Positions 54,347 to 64,000 of a stretch of 64,000 bases of DNA are shown here, in pieces. The DNA is from Bipolaris cookei. Taxonomy: Eukaryota > Ascomycota > Dothideomycetes > Pleosporales > Pleosporaceae. The stretch spans positions 150,606 to 214,605 of the forward strand of contig NRSV01000062.1 of assembly GCA_002286855.1 (NCBI GenBank). The letters are read 5' to 3'. The notes below the pieces were generated by a model. The model did no database searches. It had not been told where the DNA came from and saw nothing but the letters and a program-made list of their open reading frames with translations. Position 1 is the first letter of the stretch, and every line of letters begins with the position of its first letter. Both the position numbers and the translations under genes were made by a program.

Positions 54347-55545
54347 ATGACAAGGATGATCTCCATCGAGAACGGCCAACAAATCAGCGTTATAGTGACC
54401 TCCTTTATCTCTATCTTATTAGCCATTATCTCTGTAGGTCTGCGCCTCGTCGCCAGAAGCATCGGGCACAAAATCAATTATAGTGATTGTTGCATTATCG
54501 CAGCCTTAGTAGGTCAAACATCCATAAAGAAATCATATCTGTTCTGATACGTCTACTAGTTTTGGAACACTGCACTGCACGCTTGTTGCATCTCACTAGT
54601 TACACATGGCGGCTTTGGATTTCATATCGCGGAGATCTACCAACGCTTTGGGCCTGAGACGGCAACCCTTTTCTTCAAGGTGAACCCAATAAGTGACCCT
54701 TCCTTACTTCGCAACCTCTGACTGCCTTTTCGCTGTACATAGGGAATCATGTCTTTTTCGATACTGTGGAACGCCACTGTGTGTTTCAGCAAATTGTCGG
54801 TTCTATTGATGTATCCAGCACTAATACCCACGTTGTCAATGTTGAAGCGGACCCGTATTCTCGGCGCTTTGATCATTACGTGGAATATGGCCGACGTTAT
54901 TGCTGCTTTGTCGATATGCCGACCGCTCGCGAAGAATTGGGACTTTGGGTTACCAGGGACTTGCGGTAGTCAACCAGCGTTTTATTTCGCAATGGGGTTC
55001 GTCAACCTCCTCATGGATGCTGTGATTATCGTGCTACCAATGCCATATCTTTACAACTTGCGACTGGCTTGGCACGAGAAGTTGACCGCGATGGCCTTGC
55101 TTAGCGTTGGAGCAGGGTAAGTGCGCGCTATTGCCCAGCTCTTCTTCTATTATTAGTTGGTGCTAAAATCTAGGGCAGAACTTGGGCCATTACTATATAC
55201 CGACAAACACTACTACCTGGTTTGGACTTCGCGGATATGACGTACAGCGGTGTGCTCGCCACAAACCTTTCGGGTCTTGAGCCTGCGGTCGCGATCGCTC
55301 TGGCATGCATTCCCCTCATGCGCCCTTTGTTCAGGAAGTCAAGGAGGACTACCCACTCTAGCTGCCAGTGCGGCAGTAGCAGGCAAACTAGTCTTTTCCC
55401 AAAGGAAAGAAGCGAAACACATAATACCGACCCCACAGCTCGGTTCCCGAGATTGGTAGACAACAACGATGCTTCCTCGCAAGCTGAGCTGCAACCTATC
55501 AACCCTTCGCACATGATTCGTGTCTCATCTGTTTACAAGCACTAA
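54347..55545 (+). CDS. Rhodopsin-like fungal 7TM protein (Pth11/SAT4 type)
   Basis: Four exons with introns 54509-54559, 54680-54742 and 55117-55178 encode 340 residues. Seven hydrophobic helices follow the fungal 'integral membrane protein, rhodopsin domain' pattern: VTSFISILLAIISVGLRLVA, a GGFGFHI loop after helix 2, NATVCFSKLSVLLMY, ITWNMADVIAALSICRPLAK, MGFVNLLMDAVIIVLPMPYL, and TYSGVLATNLSGLEPAVAIA. CRPLAKNWD and LEPAVAIALACIPLMRP are family hallmarks. No CFEM domain precedes it. The tail is Ser/Thr-rich and cytoplasmic. Related proteins sense surface or chemical cues, but the ligand is unknown. It appears intact. Confidence 0.82.
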
Positions 55546-58000
55546 AAATCAGCAGGCACTAGCTAGTCTCAACCATGCTATCGCAATTAAGTGCAATTGG
55601 GGAGTAAGCAGAGACTGATCGAGGAGATATGGAAAGATTGTAAACCAGGGGCAGCCCTCACATTGAAGCACACTTCTCGATAGATTAGATGGCAAGAGCT
55701 AGTGGTACACTAATTAAGACTTCTTCCCGCTGCGTCCGCGTCCCCCTGAAGAATGTAAGCGTTCAGCGCATCCGTAAACGGTTGAGAGTATACAAGTACT
55801 GTGGGGGCTTTTAATGAAGCTTTTTAAAGCTGGGAATAGCTAACTAGTCAGGTAGAGTAGCATAACATGACGCTTCGTAGAGAGCCAGAATCCACGCAAG
55901 ACCAAGATTGCGATTACGACAGAAGCAGAAGAAGGCTGCGCTGTGCTACATCTTTGTCTACTTAATCGTCGAGGCGGTCCGCCATCACACGCTGAATCCA
56001 TTGCTAACAGAGAAAACGTGGTGGAGGAGAGACGGACTCGGATTTAGGCAGAGCTTGTGTACCTGTAGTAAACGTTTGTAGTAGTATCACACAATTTCTA
56101 CCATGGCTGACGCGTAAAATGAGTAAAATATTATTAGAACGCATTGTACCCGACTCTACCTATGAGCTGACCTATGGCCCCGTTGGGAGCATTCTTCTCA
56201 GAATGTTGAGGCCTATCCTGTGCACTATTATATCCTCGATTATTCCCTGCATCGTATGCAATGATCATGGAGTGGTCAGAGTCCTGAAGAATCTTTTCCG
56301 TGTAACTACTCTGGAAGCTAGAGTAGAGCTGGTTCGACACCCACCGCCGTCAGGAAGTCGCCGGCCTTTTCTCAGCGCTGACTCTCATTATCCTGTTGCA
56401 AACTATCAGTACTAATTCTTAGCTTTGCTCAGACTAAGGGCTTATACTAACTCAAGATTCCTTATCGCAATGCCTTATATAAGCTTACAATCTTCGGACG
56501 CGGATGTCAGAGTACTCTGGTGATGACTGAGGACAATATCCCGTACGCGCTTGAGGGACATCCGGATCTTTTCCTCTTGCTTCAACAAACAGTTTATCTC
56601 TTCCAGCGTAGGAACCGATTGGTAGGTAATGCCTATGCATTCGTTTTCATGTGTTCGTTGTCTATAGAATTGAGAGAACTCAGCGATAAACCTAGAGTTG
56701 ACTAATATCTAGCAGAGTTAACTTCGTTGCAAGGCAAGGTAGAGTTTTCAATACCTCATTGAGCTGAGTATAAAGTTCAGAGTTTCTCAAAGGCTGATTA
56801 AAAAATCTAGCATAGCGTGCAAGAATCGAGTCATTCATCGTAACATCTAATGAACAAGAAACCTACGGATGGTCACGCTATAAAGAGGATAGTAAGGAAG
56901 AGTAGATTGTGTTACTGCTAGAAGCAGACGCGAACATATGGCAGGGTAATGTTGGATGGGGCAGACTGAGGTATTCTAAATAGTATATAAAGACGAGAAA
57001 GGCTCAAGCTCTTGGTGCAATGTAGAATAACTGGGTACACTTCAGTGTAGCCCTACAGGGGTAGCCCAGGAAGCGGAACCAAGAGGACGCCAATGGTGAT
57101 AATAAAACTTCGGGGACGTCTAACCGGACAAATAGGAAACTGAAGATCTTGCCGATAAGAAAAGCTCTTTTGCGCATCACTTCTAATTCGTGGCTTCATT
57201 TGTTGATCTTAAGAAGGGGCTCATAATCCACCAGCTCGCCAAATTAGCGCTGCATGTATGTAACGAGCGGTACTGCGCAGGTAGAGCTAGTCGCCGAGGT
57301 GATGCGCGCTAGCGTGATCTATCACAGTCAATCCTCCCATTGCCGTGTTCATGACAGGTCCTACCTAGCACTCGATTTTAGGCTGTCGCGGACCGAAATC
57401 GTTCAGGCTATTAGTGGCAACTTGACACAACCTCATCTCCGCGCGGCTCTAGTGAGGCAGAAGGTGATGATCATTGCCGGGTGAGGACCAGGTGATCTGG
57501 TCACACACCAAAACAGGTCATTCTTTGGCGGGATGCTATGGCCCTGGGACATTGAGGATAAAGGATGAACGAATTTCATTATCACACTCGTTGTGATCAT
57601 CTCTAGTTGTGCTTTCTTACAAGTTCTTTTCCTGACAGTATTGTTACTCGTTAGTCTGTTACAATATAGATTGGTGTCGCAATGTATGCACGGCCGCAGA
57701 AGCAATGACTCCAGCTGAACCGAAGCAGCAGGCCAGCACCTCAACAAGAAAAAGCAATAGCTACACACCACAGATAAACGAAGATTGTAGATGCGTAACA
57801 CACATCCCACACCTACGCGTGCGATATTATGTAATGCGTCATTTACGCTCGACCAATTACAATGCAGTCTAAAAAAACTGCATTTCGACACGAACTTCCT
57901 AAAAAAGGACATCAATTTTAAAACACGACAACAGCGAGTATTGCAATTCTTGGAATCAACGCAGTATATCGCACGTAAAAGTTAGCCTAACACGCCCTAC
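55546..58000. other. Gene-poor region left of the LINE
   Basis: No credible gene. A 98-codon frame at 56119-56415 is preceded by a short upstream ATG frame and has no recognisable domain. It includes LTR-like repeat copy C (57555-57670) and the fragment at 57826-57925 shared with 53459-53560. Confidence 0.45.
57555..57670. repeat. Dispersed LTR-like repeat, copy C
   Basis: It has the best-preserved core of the family: CACACTCGTTGTGATCA and CTTTCTTACAAGTTCTTTTC. It lies about 400 bp before the LINE ORF1. Confidence 0.45.
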
Positions 58001-58046
58001 GACCCGTCAGCACTTCAGAAGCAGCGCCCACTGCTACTGAAGCGTT

Positions 58047-59723
58047 ATGGCGACGCCGTGGCCGCGAAGGGCGACATGGCCTACCCCGCTACGCGAGCAT
58101 GCTACTTCCCTCGGCACCTTTCTTCACGACGTCCTGGAGGCTATCGAACGCAACGGCAGCCAGACTGTGCCAGCAGACCTTGCCGGAGATGTAATTCGCG
58201 GCGCGCTAACGCTCGTCTTAAAGACGCAACATACGCCTGACCTGGACACAGTCCGCGACGCCCTCGCAGTCGCACAAACTGAAGCCAAGGCCAACGCAGA
58301 GCAGACCGCGCAAGCCCTCGACCAGATCAAGGGCGAACTTAAGAACACTGTAGATATTGTGCAACTAGTAGCTACGAACATGCAACAGAACGCTAGCACA
58401 GTAGAAGAGGCGAGAGCGGCAGCCAAAGAGGCGACACAAGTGGGCAAGGCTACCCTAGAAATGGCAAGGGAGATCAAGAACAAAGCACCACAGCAGCAGC
58501 AGACGAACGGGCCAACATCGTACGCTGCGGCAGCAGCAAGAGGCCTTCCGCTAGCAGGTACATACAATACACAGAGTCGTAGAGCACCTATCGTGCAAAC
58601 ACAACGTGAGGTTATCGTGAACATCAGAGATCCGCTCACTGTACAGGCCCTGCGGGCAATGAACCCACGCAACCTCAAAGCCCATGTCGAACGTGCAATT
58701 GAGCAGAGCGGCAACGAGAACATTGTAGGCGTGAAGATTGTGTCCTCTAACCAGCTCAAGAGCGGTGACCTCAGCGTCAAGGCAGCCACCAGCACCGAGG
58801 TTGAAGCATTGCGGCAGTTTGCAGACGACTGGGCCGCGCGCATCGGCCACGGCACCAGCATACAGATCCCGACGTACGGTGTGCTCGCCCACGGCATACG
58901 CACCAGCACAATGGACATGGACAGGTTCGAAGACAACAGAAGCCAGATCTTGCAGGACAACAGACCATTCATCCCGCAGGCTGAGATCCGCCATATAGGA
59001 TGGCTGACTAGAGACGCTGCCGCTAAGACTGCATCGACTATCACGATTGAGTTTACCCGACCAGAAGACGCCAATAAGATCATCGACGAGGGCCTTGTCT
59101 GGCAAGGCGAGGTATTCCAGTGCGAGCGATACGAGCGACAGTGCCGCGTGAAGCAGTGCTTTAAGTGCCAAAAATATGGCCACATAGGAACCCAGTGCAA
59201 GGCAGCAACAGCATGTGGCTTCTGTGCGCAGGAGCACGACACCCGAGACTGTCCGGCCAAGTCAGACCGGACTATAGCCAGGAAGTGCACGCTGTGCCGC
59301 GGCGAGCACGAAGCATGGAGCCGACAATGCCCTACCAGGAAGGACGAGATGGCTAAAGCGAAGATGGCCTACGACACGCGGCCGCAGTATCATTTCGTAC
59401 CGGAGACGAGGGGAAGAAACGTACAGCTTGAGGCGCCTACTACTATCCTTAGAAGCAGATCCAGTCAAAACACAGCGCCGACACAGCCTATGCAGCCCAC
59501 AAGGAGCCGGTCGCAGGCCCAACGAGGACAGAAGCGGACCAACACGGGAACTACAATAGATACGACAGACCAGGAGAACGCGCTGCCGGCAGGAATGAGC
59601 AGCCAGCGACCACAGAGAACGATTATACCGAGCCGCAGAGCATTGGAGGCGATCAGCGCCAACGTGCGGCTGACTCAAAGCAGCACCCAGCACATGGAGA
59701 TCGACTGCGAAACAGAAGCATGA
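58047..59723 (+). CDS. LINE ORF1, Gag-like RNA-binding protein
   Basis: 558-residue ORF1 of the LINE, a nucleic-acid chaperone that packages the element's RNA. The N-terminal part is helical (EAIERNGSQTVPADLAGDVI, then coiled coil). A central region with VQALRAMNPRNLKAHVERAI and ASTITIEFTRPEDANKIID is RRM-like in order. Three zinc knuckles close the folded part: CFKCQKYGHIGTQC, CGFCAQEHDTRDC and CTLCRGEHEAWSRQC. A basic Gln/Arg-rich tail ends at the stop, which overlaps the next start codon (ATGA). No disabling mutation is seen. The reverse-strand frames here are shadows. Confidence 0.92.
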   Translation: MATPWPRRATWPTPLREHATSLGTFLHDVLEAIERNGSQTVPADLAGDVIRGALTLVLKTQHTPDLDTVRDALAVAQTEAKANAEQTAQALDQIKGELKNTVDIVQLVATNMQQNASTVEEARAAAKEATQVGKATLEMAREIKNKAPQQQQTNGPTSYAAAAARGLPLAGTYNTQSRRAPIVQTQREVIVNIRDPLTVQALRAMNPRNLKAHVERAIEQSGNENIVGVKIVSSNQLKSGDLSVKAATSTEVEALRQFADDWAARIGHGTSIQIPTYGVLAHGIRTSTMDMDRFEDNRSQILQDNRPFIPQAEIRHIGWLTRDAAAKTASTITIEFTRPEDANKIIDEGLVWQGEVFQCERYERQCRVKQCFKCQKYGHIGTQCKAATACGFCAQEHDTRDCPAKSDRTIARKCTLCRGEHEAWSRQCPTRKDEMAKAKMAYDTRPQYHFVPETRGRNVQLEAPTTILRSRSSQNTAPTQPMQPTRSRSQAQRGQKRTNTGTTIDTTDQENALPAGMSSQRPQRTIIPSRRALEAISANVRLTQSSTQHMEIDCETEA

Positions 59724-62700
59724 ATCAGTACAACACACTAAGCATACTACAGTACAACGTACGCAAGTCGAGAGACATAGTAATGGCGACGCTGCTGCGA
59801 GACCCCCGGATACACGAGTACGACATTCTGGCCATCCAGGAGCCATGGAGGAACCCGTACATGGCGACCACTCACCACCCAGCAAAGGACGTTTTCCATC
59901 TTTGCTATCCGGCCGCGGCGGATGAAGAAGGCCCGGCGAGGGTCTGTTTCTTCGTTAATAAGAGAATTGACCACGGTAGATGGCGCTTCAAAGAACACTC
60001 GAGAGACGTCTGTTCTCTCGTCATTGAGCCTAGCAGGGACCAACAAGAGCAGCAGAGTGTGGCGATCCACAACATCTACAATGCAGTAGGAGGTGGAGGT
60101 CCTATAGGCTCTACGCTTGTAGACGTCCGCGCAGTCCTCGAGAAGCATAGCAGCAATGAGCAGATCCTGCTAGGCGATTTCAATCTGCATCACCCTTTAT
60201 GGGGAGGCCAGAACGTCAGGCATATTGACCCACAAGCAGAAGACTTGATAGCAATCATAGAAGACTTTGACCTCAGCAACACGCTAGCTGCCGGGACGAT
60301 CACCTACGAAGAGGCGGCACGGCAGACCACCATTGATCTATGCCTCGTCACTGTCGGCCTTGTCGACAGAGTGATCAGAAGCCAAGTAGACCGCGACCTC
60401 GACCACGACTCTGACCACCTGCCAATAAGCACAGTGCTTGATATGACGGTGCAACCTATGCAAGAGACGATGAAGAGGAACTGGAAGCGCATGAACGAGA
60501 AGACGTACCTAGAAGACCTAAAAGCGGCTCTGCCGCCACTACGCAGGCCAACGACTAAGCTAGCACTCGACAACTACGTCCGCGACGTGACTGCTGCCAT
60601 CAAAACAGCAGCAGAGAAGGCGACTCCGCAGGTATGCATCTCAGCTCAGGCAAGAGAAGGGTGGACGGCAGAATGCAAGACAGTACTAGCGGAAGCGAAG
60701 AGGCGTAAAAGGCGACACAGCCAACACGGCACAGAAGAGACGTGGCAAGCGTATCGAGAAGCGAGAAACCACAAAGCCAGAGTAATTCGCAAAGCAATAA
60801 CTCAGATGCATAGAGACCGAGTAGAAGAGGCAGCGCAGTCGCCAGAGAAGCTATGGAAGCTCGCAAGCTGGGCCAAGACAAGAGGCAGCGTAGTCCCTAG
60901 GGTCACGCCTGCCATACGACACCCAACAACAGAACACGAAGTCACAGAGCCAGCCGACAAAGCAACTCTGTTCCGACATGCCTTCTTCCCCGCCCCACTA
61001 GCAGCAGACCTGGCAGACATACAGGATGCCGAGTACAGCGGCCAAATCGAGTTCCCCGCAGCAACGGAAAAGGAAGTAAGAGACGCGATCCATGCAGCAG
61101 CACCTTTTAAGACCCCTGGGCCAGATAGTATAGCAAATCGAGCGCTACAGGTAGGAGAGAGGCTGATCACAAAGCATCTCACAAGAATAGTCAACTGCAG
61201 CCTGCGTCTAGGATACTGCCCATCTCATTTTCGCGAGTCGACCACGGTCGTCCTGCGCAAGCCAGGCAAAGACAACTACACCGTACCCAAAGCATACCGA
61301 CCGATCGCGCTACTTAACACAGTCGGCAAAGTCATGGACGCTGTCATTGCCCGACGACTTAGCTACCTAGTTGAAACACAGCACGTGCTGCCCGACACAC
61401 ATATGGGAGGCAGGAGGATGCGCTCTACTGAACACGCACTGCATGCCGTCACAAGCAGGATCTACCAGGCATGGAACAAAGGCGACGGCCAGGTAGCTAG
61501 TCTCCTGCTGCTCGATGTCTCAGGCGCCTTCGACAACGTCTCGCATCCACGACTGCTCCACAACCTGCGGAAGAGAAAGGTAGACGAGAAGACAGTTAAG
61601 TGGATTGCAAGCTTTCTTAGCAACAGACACACTAGAATCGCAGTAGATGGCTTTACATCACAAGACTACGCAATTAACACAGGTATACCGCAGGGCTCGC
61701 CGCTCTCGCCTATTCTCTATCTCTTCTACAACGCCGATCTTATAGACGAGTGCAACAAAGAAGCGAAAGCAACGTCTACAGGATACATAGACGACATAGC
61801 TATCCTAGCATGGGGAAACACAGCAGCAGAGACATGCAGCACACTCAGTCGCGTCCTCGAGAAAGCGCAACGATGGGCCATCACCCACGCTTCAGTCTTC
61901 GCACCAGACAAGTTTCAGTTGACTCACTTCACACGCTCGCGTACACGCATTAATAGGAGCAGGACAGTGCAGACTAGCTGGGGCGAGGTGACGCCCAAGC
62001 CAACGTGTAAATATCTAGGCCTAACTATGGACTCGAAGCTGCAGTGGAAAGAACATATAGAAGAGATCAGACGCAAGGCGACGAAGACAGTTAGCGCGCT
62101 CCGCTGCCTCGGAGGCTCGACCTGGGGCATCACACTTGCAGATATGCGGAAGCTATACGAGGCCACAGCGCTGCCACAAATGATGTATGCCTGCTCTATC
62201 TGGTCGAATGCCAGCGTCAAGGGCAAAATATACACGAAGAAGACACTTAACACCCTACAATGTATACAAGCAAGAGCAGCAAGAGCCATATGCGGAGCAT
62301 ACAAAGCCACATCTAGAGCAGCTCTAGATATCGAAGCGCACCTCCTACCAATCGAGCAGCAGATATGGAAGCACAACGCCGACGTTATTACTCGACTTCT
62401 TTCAAGCAAACGCATGGTATATATCTCAAACCTTGAGGTAAGCAGGACACACCCTACCAGCGCAAGCATACGACGCATTAGACACGTCGACTCCTGGCAG
62501 AAGATATACGACGATATGAAGGATCAGTGCAGACAGGATATCAAGACACAGGAACCAATTCCACCCTTTATCACCCCGCCCTGGCGACACGGCCCAAAGA
62601 CCCATATAGACAAGAGCGCCGACAAAGCACGCAGTCAACACGACAGAGAACATGAGAAGGACCAGAGCCTTAGCATCTACACCGACGGCAGTGGCATAGA

Positions 62701-63583
62701 TGGCGAGATTGGGGCTGCAGCAGCATGCCCACTCACACAGCAGACCCGCACAGTACACATGGGGCCAGACACAATCTCGACAGTCTACGCTGCTGAGCTA
62801 CAAGGTATCAGCCTCGCACTACAAATAGCACAAGAGTACATAGAACGAGGAGGTGAGAGACGGAAGGTAGCCATCTACACAGACAACCAGGCAGCTATCT
62901 GGTCCGTGGCCAAGGCTGAAGGTCGATCAGGAGCATACATTCTAGCAGACATCGCAGAACAGGTCAAGACGCTCCAGGATATGGGCTGGCCGGTGACAAT
63001 AAGGTGGATCCCAGCCCACACCGGCATCCCAGGAAACGAAGCTGTTGACAAGGCCGCCAAGGAAGCCACAGGATGGAGAGAGGATGGCCGCAGACACCCG
63101 CCGGCAGATGCGCCGCCCAAGCTCTATCCAATCAGGTCGACTGTCAGACGCTGGTGCAGCATCCAAATAGAGCGAGCATGGATAGCAAAGTGGCGAGCAG
63201 AGGCTAAAGGCCGAGCAACCTACAGACACACACCATTGCCCACTAAGAAAGTACTCCAGATTCACGAAGGCCTTACTAAACGACAGAGCGCACTGCTAGT
63301 ACAGCTACGTACCGAGAAGATAGGCCTGCGCGACTTTCTCTTTACCCAAAGAGTGCCAGGCGTTACTAGTTCCCGCTGCCAGTGCGGGGAGAGACGACAG
63401 ACTGTCGCCCACATCCTGCTTCACTGCAGGATGCTCAAGGACCTCCGGAACCAGATATTCAGCAACCTCCGTGGACGACACAACCTTCGGGCTATCCTGA
63501 GTAAGCCACAGCTAGCCACCAAAGCTATCCAGTTTATAGAACAAGCGCAGATCCTTGGGCACGTTGGGATCGAAGACGCGTAG
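59720..63583 (+). CDS. LINE ORF2: endonuclease, reverse transcriptase, RNase H
   Basis: Intact 1287-residue replicase for target-primed reverse transcription. The APE-type endonuclease comes first (LSILQYNVRKSRDI, LAIQEPWRNP, LLGDFNLHHPLWGG, SDHLPI). The reverse transcriptase has YRPIALLNTVGKVMDAVIAR, LLLLDVSGAFDNVSHPRL, INTGIPQGSPLSPILYLFYN and the catalytic YIDDI. The RNase H domain has LSIYTDGSGIDGEIGAA, YAAELQGISLAL, YTDNQAAIWS and IPAHTGIPGNEAVDKAAK. A C-terminal CxC-x7-H-x4-C zinc motif (CQCGERRQTVAHILLHC) ends the folded part. Start overlaps the ORF1 stop as ATGA, implying termination-reinitiation. Confidence 0.95.
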   Translation: MNQYNTLSILQYNVRKSRDIVMATLLRDPRIHEYDILAIQEPWRNPYMATTHHPAKDVFHLCYPAAADEEGPARVCFFVNKRIDHGRWRFKEHSRDVCSLVIEPSRDQQEQQSVAIHNIYNAVGGGGPIGSTLVDVRAVLEKHSSNEQILLGDFNLHHPLWGGQNVRHIDPQAEDLIAIIEDFDLSNTLAAGTITYEEAARQTTIDLCLVTVGLVDRVIRSQVDRDLDHDSDHLPISTVLDMTVQPMQETMKRNWKRMNEKTYLEDLKAALPPLRRPTTKLALDNYVRDVTAAIKTAAEKATPQVCISAQAREGWTAECKTVLAEAKRRKRRHSQHGTEETWQAYREARNHKARVIRKAITQMHRDRVEEAAQSPEKLWKLASWAKTRGSVVPRVTPAIRHPTTEHEVTEPADKATLFRHAFFPAPLAADLADIQDAEYSGQIEFPAATEKEVRDAIHAAAPFKTPGPDSIANRALQVGERLITKHLTRIVNCSLRLGYCPSHFRESTTVVLRKPGKDNYTVPKAYRPIALLNTVGKVMDAVIARRLSYLVETQHVLPDTHMGGRRMRSTEHALHAVTSRIYQAWNKGDGQVASLLLLDVSGAFDNVSHPRLLHNLRKRKVDEKTVKWIASFLSNRHTRIAVDGFTSQDYAINTGIPQGSPLSPILYLFYNADLIDECNKEAKATSTGYIDDIAILAWGNTAAETCSTLSRVLEKAQRWAITHASVFAPDKFQLTHFTRSRTRINRSRTVQTSWGEVTPKPTCKYLGLTMDSKLQWKEHIEEIRRKATKTVSALRCLGGSTWGITLADMRKLYEATALPQMMYACSIWSNASVKGKIYTKKTLNTLQCIQARAARAICGAYKATSRAALDIEAHLLPIEQQIWKHNADVITRLLSSKRMVYISNLEVSRTHPTSASIRRIRHVDSWQKIYDDMKDQCRQDIKTQEPIPPFITPPWRHGPKTHIDKSADKARSQHDREHEKDQSLSIYTDGSGIDGEIGAAAACPLTQQTRTVHMGPDTISTVYAAELQGISLALQIAQEYIERGGERRKVAIYTDNQAAIWSVAKAEGRSGAYILADIAEQVKTLQDMGWPVTIRWIPAHTGIPGNEAVDKAAKEATGWREDGRRHPPADAPPKLYPIRSTVRRWCSIQIERAWIAKWRAEAKGRATYRHTPLPTKKVLQIHEGLTKRQSALLVQLRTEKIGLRDFLFTQRVPGVTSSRCQCGERRQTVAHILLHCRMLKDLRNQIFSNLRGRHNLRAILSKPQLATKAIQFIEQAQILGHVGIEDA

Positions 63584-63882
63584 ACGACAGCCGAGCGCTG
63601 GGGGGAGACTGTAGGTATCGCGGCCGCAAAGCACGAGGCAGCACGCCTCTACGAGCCTAGAAGCACAGTATACTATTAGTAGAACCATTATCTAGATAAG
63701 GTGCCAGCCAGATTGTAGATAGTGGTGGAGGGGAAACGGCAGGCCTCTAGGAACAGCTGGCTCCCATAAGGGAGTGACGTGGGGCGGCGCGGATTAACGT
63801 CTGCGCGGCGTCGGCTGTTGGCTACGCCAGCCATGCCGGGCATAGCTGCGGAGAAAACGCGGCTGAAACCGAGTAGGACTCA

Positions 63883-63902
63883 ATCAATCAATCAATCAAT
63901 CA
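63883..63902. repeat. CAAT tandem tail at LINE 3' end
   Basis: Five CAAT units mark the 3' terminus of the element in place of poly(A). The sequence to the right (63903-64000) is presumably the insertion target and holds no recognised gene. Confidence 0.8.
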
Positions 63903-64000
63903 ACCTTCTCGCTCTCTAGGAGCCCGCGTGGAGGAGCGGCTTATCGCGCGTGATCCTACAGTCTCACCTACACAGCAGTGCGCCACCACGAGTAGTATGT

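Larger units (their letters stand above)
57970..63902 (+). mobile_element. Apparently full-length Tad-like LINE retrotransposon
   Basis: A non-LTR retrotransposon with two intact overlapping ORFs and a 3' UTR of about 300 bp, closed by a CAAT tandem tail (63883-63902). It is more GC-rich than the flanking DNA and shows no RIP-like stops. The 5' end is approximate, since no target-site duplication was verified. The order of ORF1 with zinc knuckles then EN-RT-RNase H matches the fungal Tad clade. Confidence 0.85.

Noticed and set aside
56119..56415. 98-codon frame near 56 kb
   Set aside because: No domain, a competing upstream ATG, and a repeat-rich setting.
58124..59290. 388-codon minus-strand frame over LINE ORF1
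   Set aside because: Shadow of a GC-rich coding region; Ser/Cys/Ala-rich with no motif.
1..64000. Starship captain (DUF3435 tyrosine recombinase)
   Set aside because: I looked for a long protein with the R...HxxR...Y pattern and found none; the Starship claim rests on cargo only.
1..64000. tRNA, rRNA or CRISPR arrays
   Set aside because: No cloverleaf with a convincing anticodon arm, no rRNA-like block and no spacer-repeat pattern; tandem arrays seen here have no spacers.

Overview
This window is chromosomal DNA from a filamentous ascomycete (Pezizomycotina, probably Dothideomycetes; the class is an inference from protein flavour). The sequence shows many short introns of about 42-110 bp with GTRNGT...YAG borders, fungal-only protein families (HET, NACHT/NB-ARC NLRs, DUF3723, Zn2Cys6, Pth11/rhodopsin-type 7TM, AA11 LPMO) and a Tad-like LINE. 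I rebuilt exon structures by hand by matching splice phases; reading frames were checked codon by codon, but no search was run.

Layout. 1-6.1 kb: a NACHT NLR cut by the left edge, a DUF7730/F-box-like gene, a 17-bp minisatellite and an unknown gene. 6.9-9.5 kb: small lineage-specific genes, including a glycosylated GPI-like protein and a protein with long Glu/Asp runs. 11-19.9 kb: an orphan TPR gene, a MADS-like mini-gene, an intact ferric reductase and several unknown or coiled-coil genes. 20.6-28.3 kb: a RING-patatin phospholipase head-to-head with a DUF3723 gene, a zinc-cluster factor with a damaged splice acceptor, and a BTB protein. 29.1-31.5 kb: a CSC1/OSCA-type channel whose 5' end abuts a large hairpin array. 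32.1-45.5 kb: unknown genes, two AA11-type chitin LPMOs, a RING protein, a decayed gene and an F-box-like gene. 45.5-54.3 kb: gene-poor, with decayed sequence and a broken HET-NB-ARC-TPR NLR lying between inverted repeats. 54.3-55.5 kb: a rhodopsin-like 7TM gene. 58-63.9 kb: an apparently full-length LINE with ORF1 and EN-RT-RNase H ORF2, ending in a CAAT tail.

Main interpretation: a ferric reductase, a patatin-like phospholipase, a DUF3723 gene and several NLRs together match the recurring accessory set of Starship giant transposons (fre, plp, d37, nlr). I infer that much of the window is Starship cargo or a relic. No DUF3435 tyrosine-recombinase captain and no element boundary is visible here. 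The genes would serve iron uptake, lipid hydrolysis, self/non-self recognition and chitin oxidation rather than one pathway.
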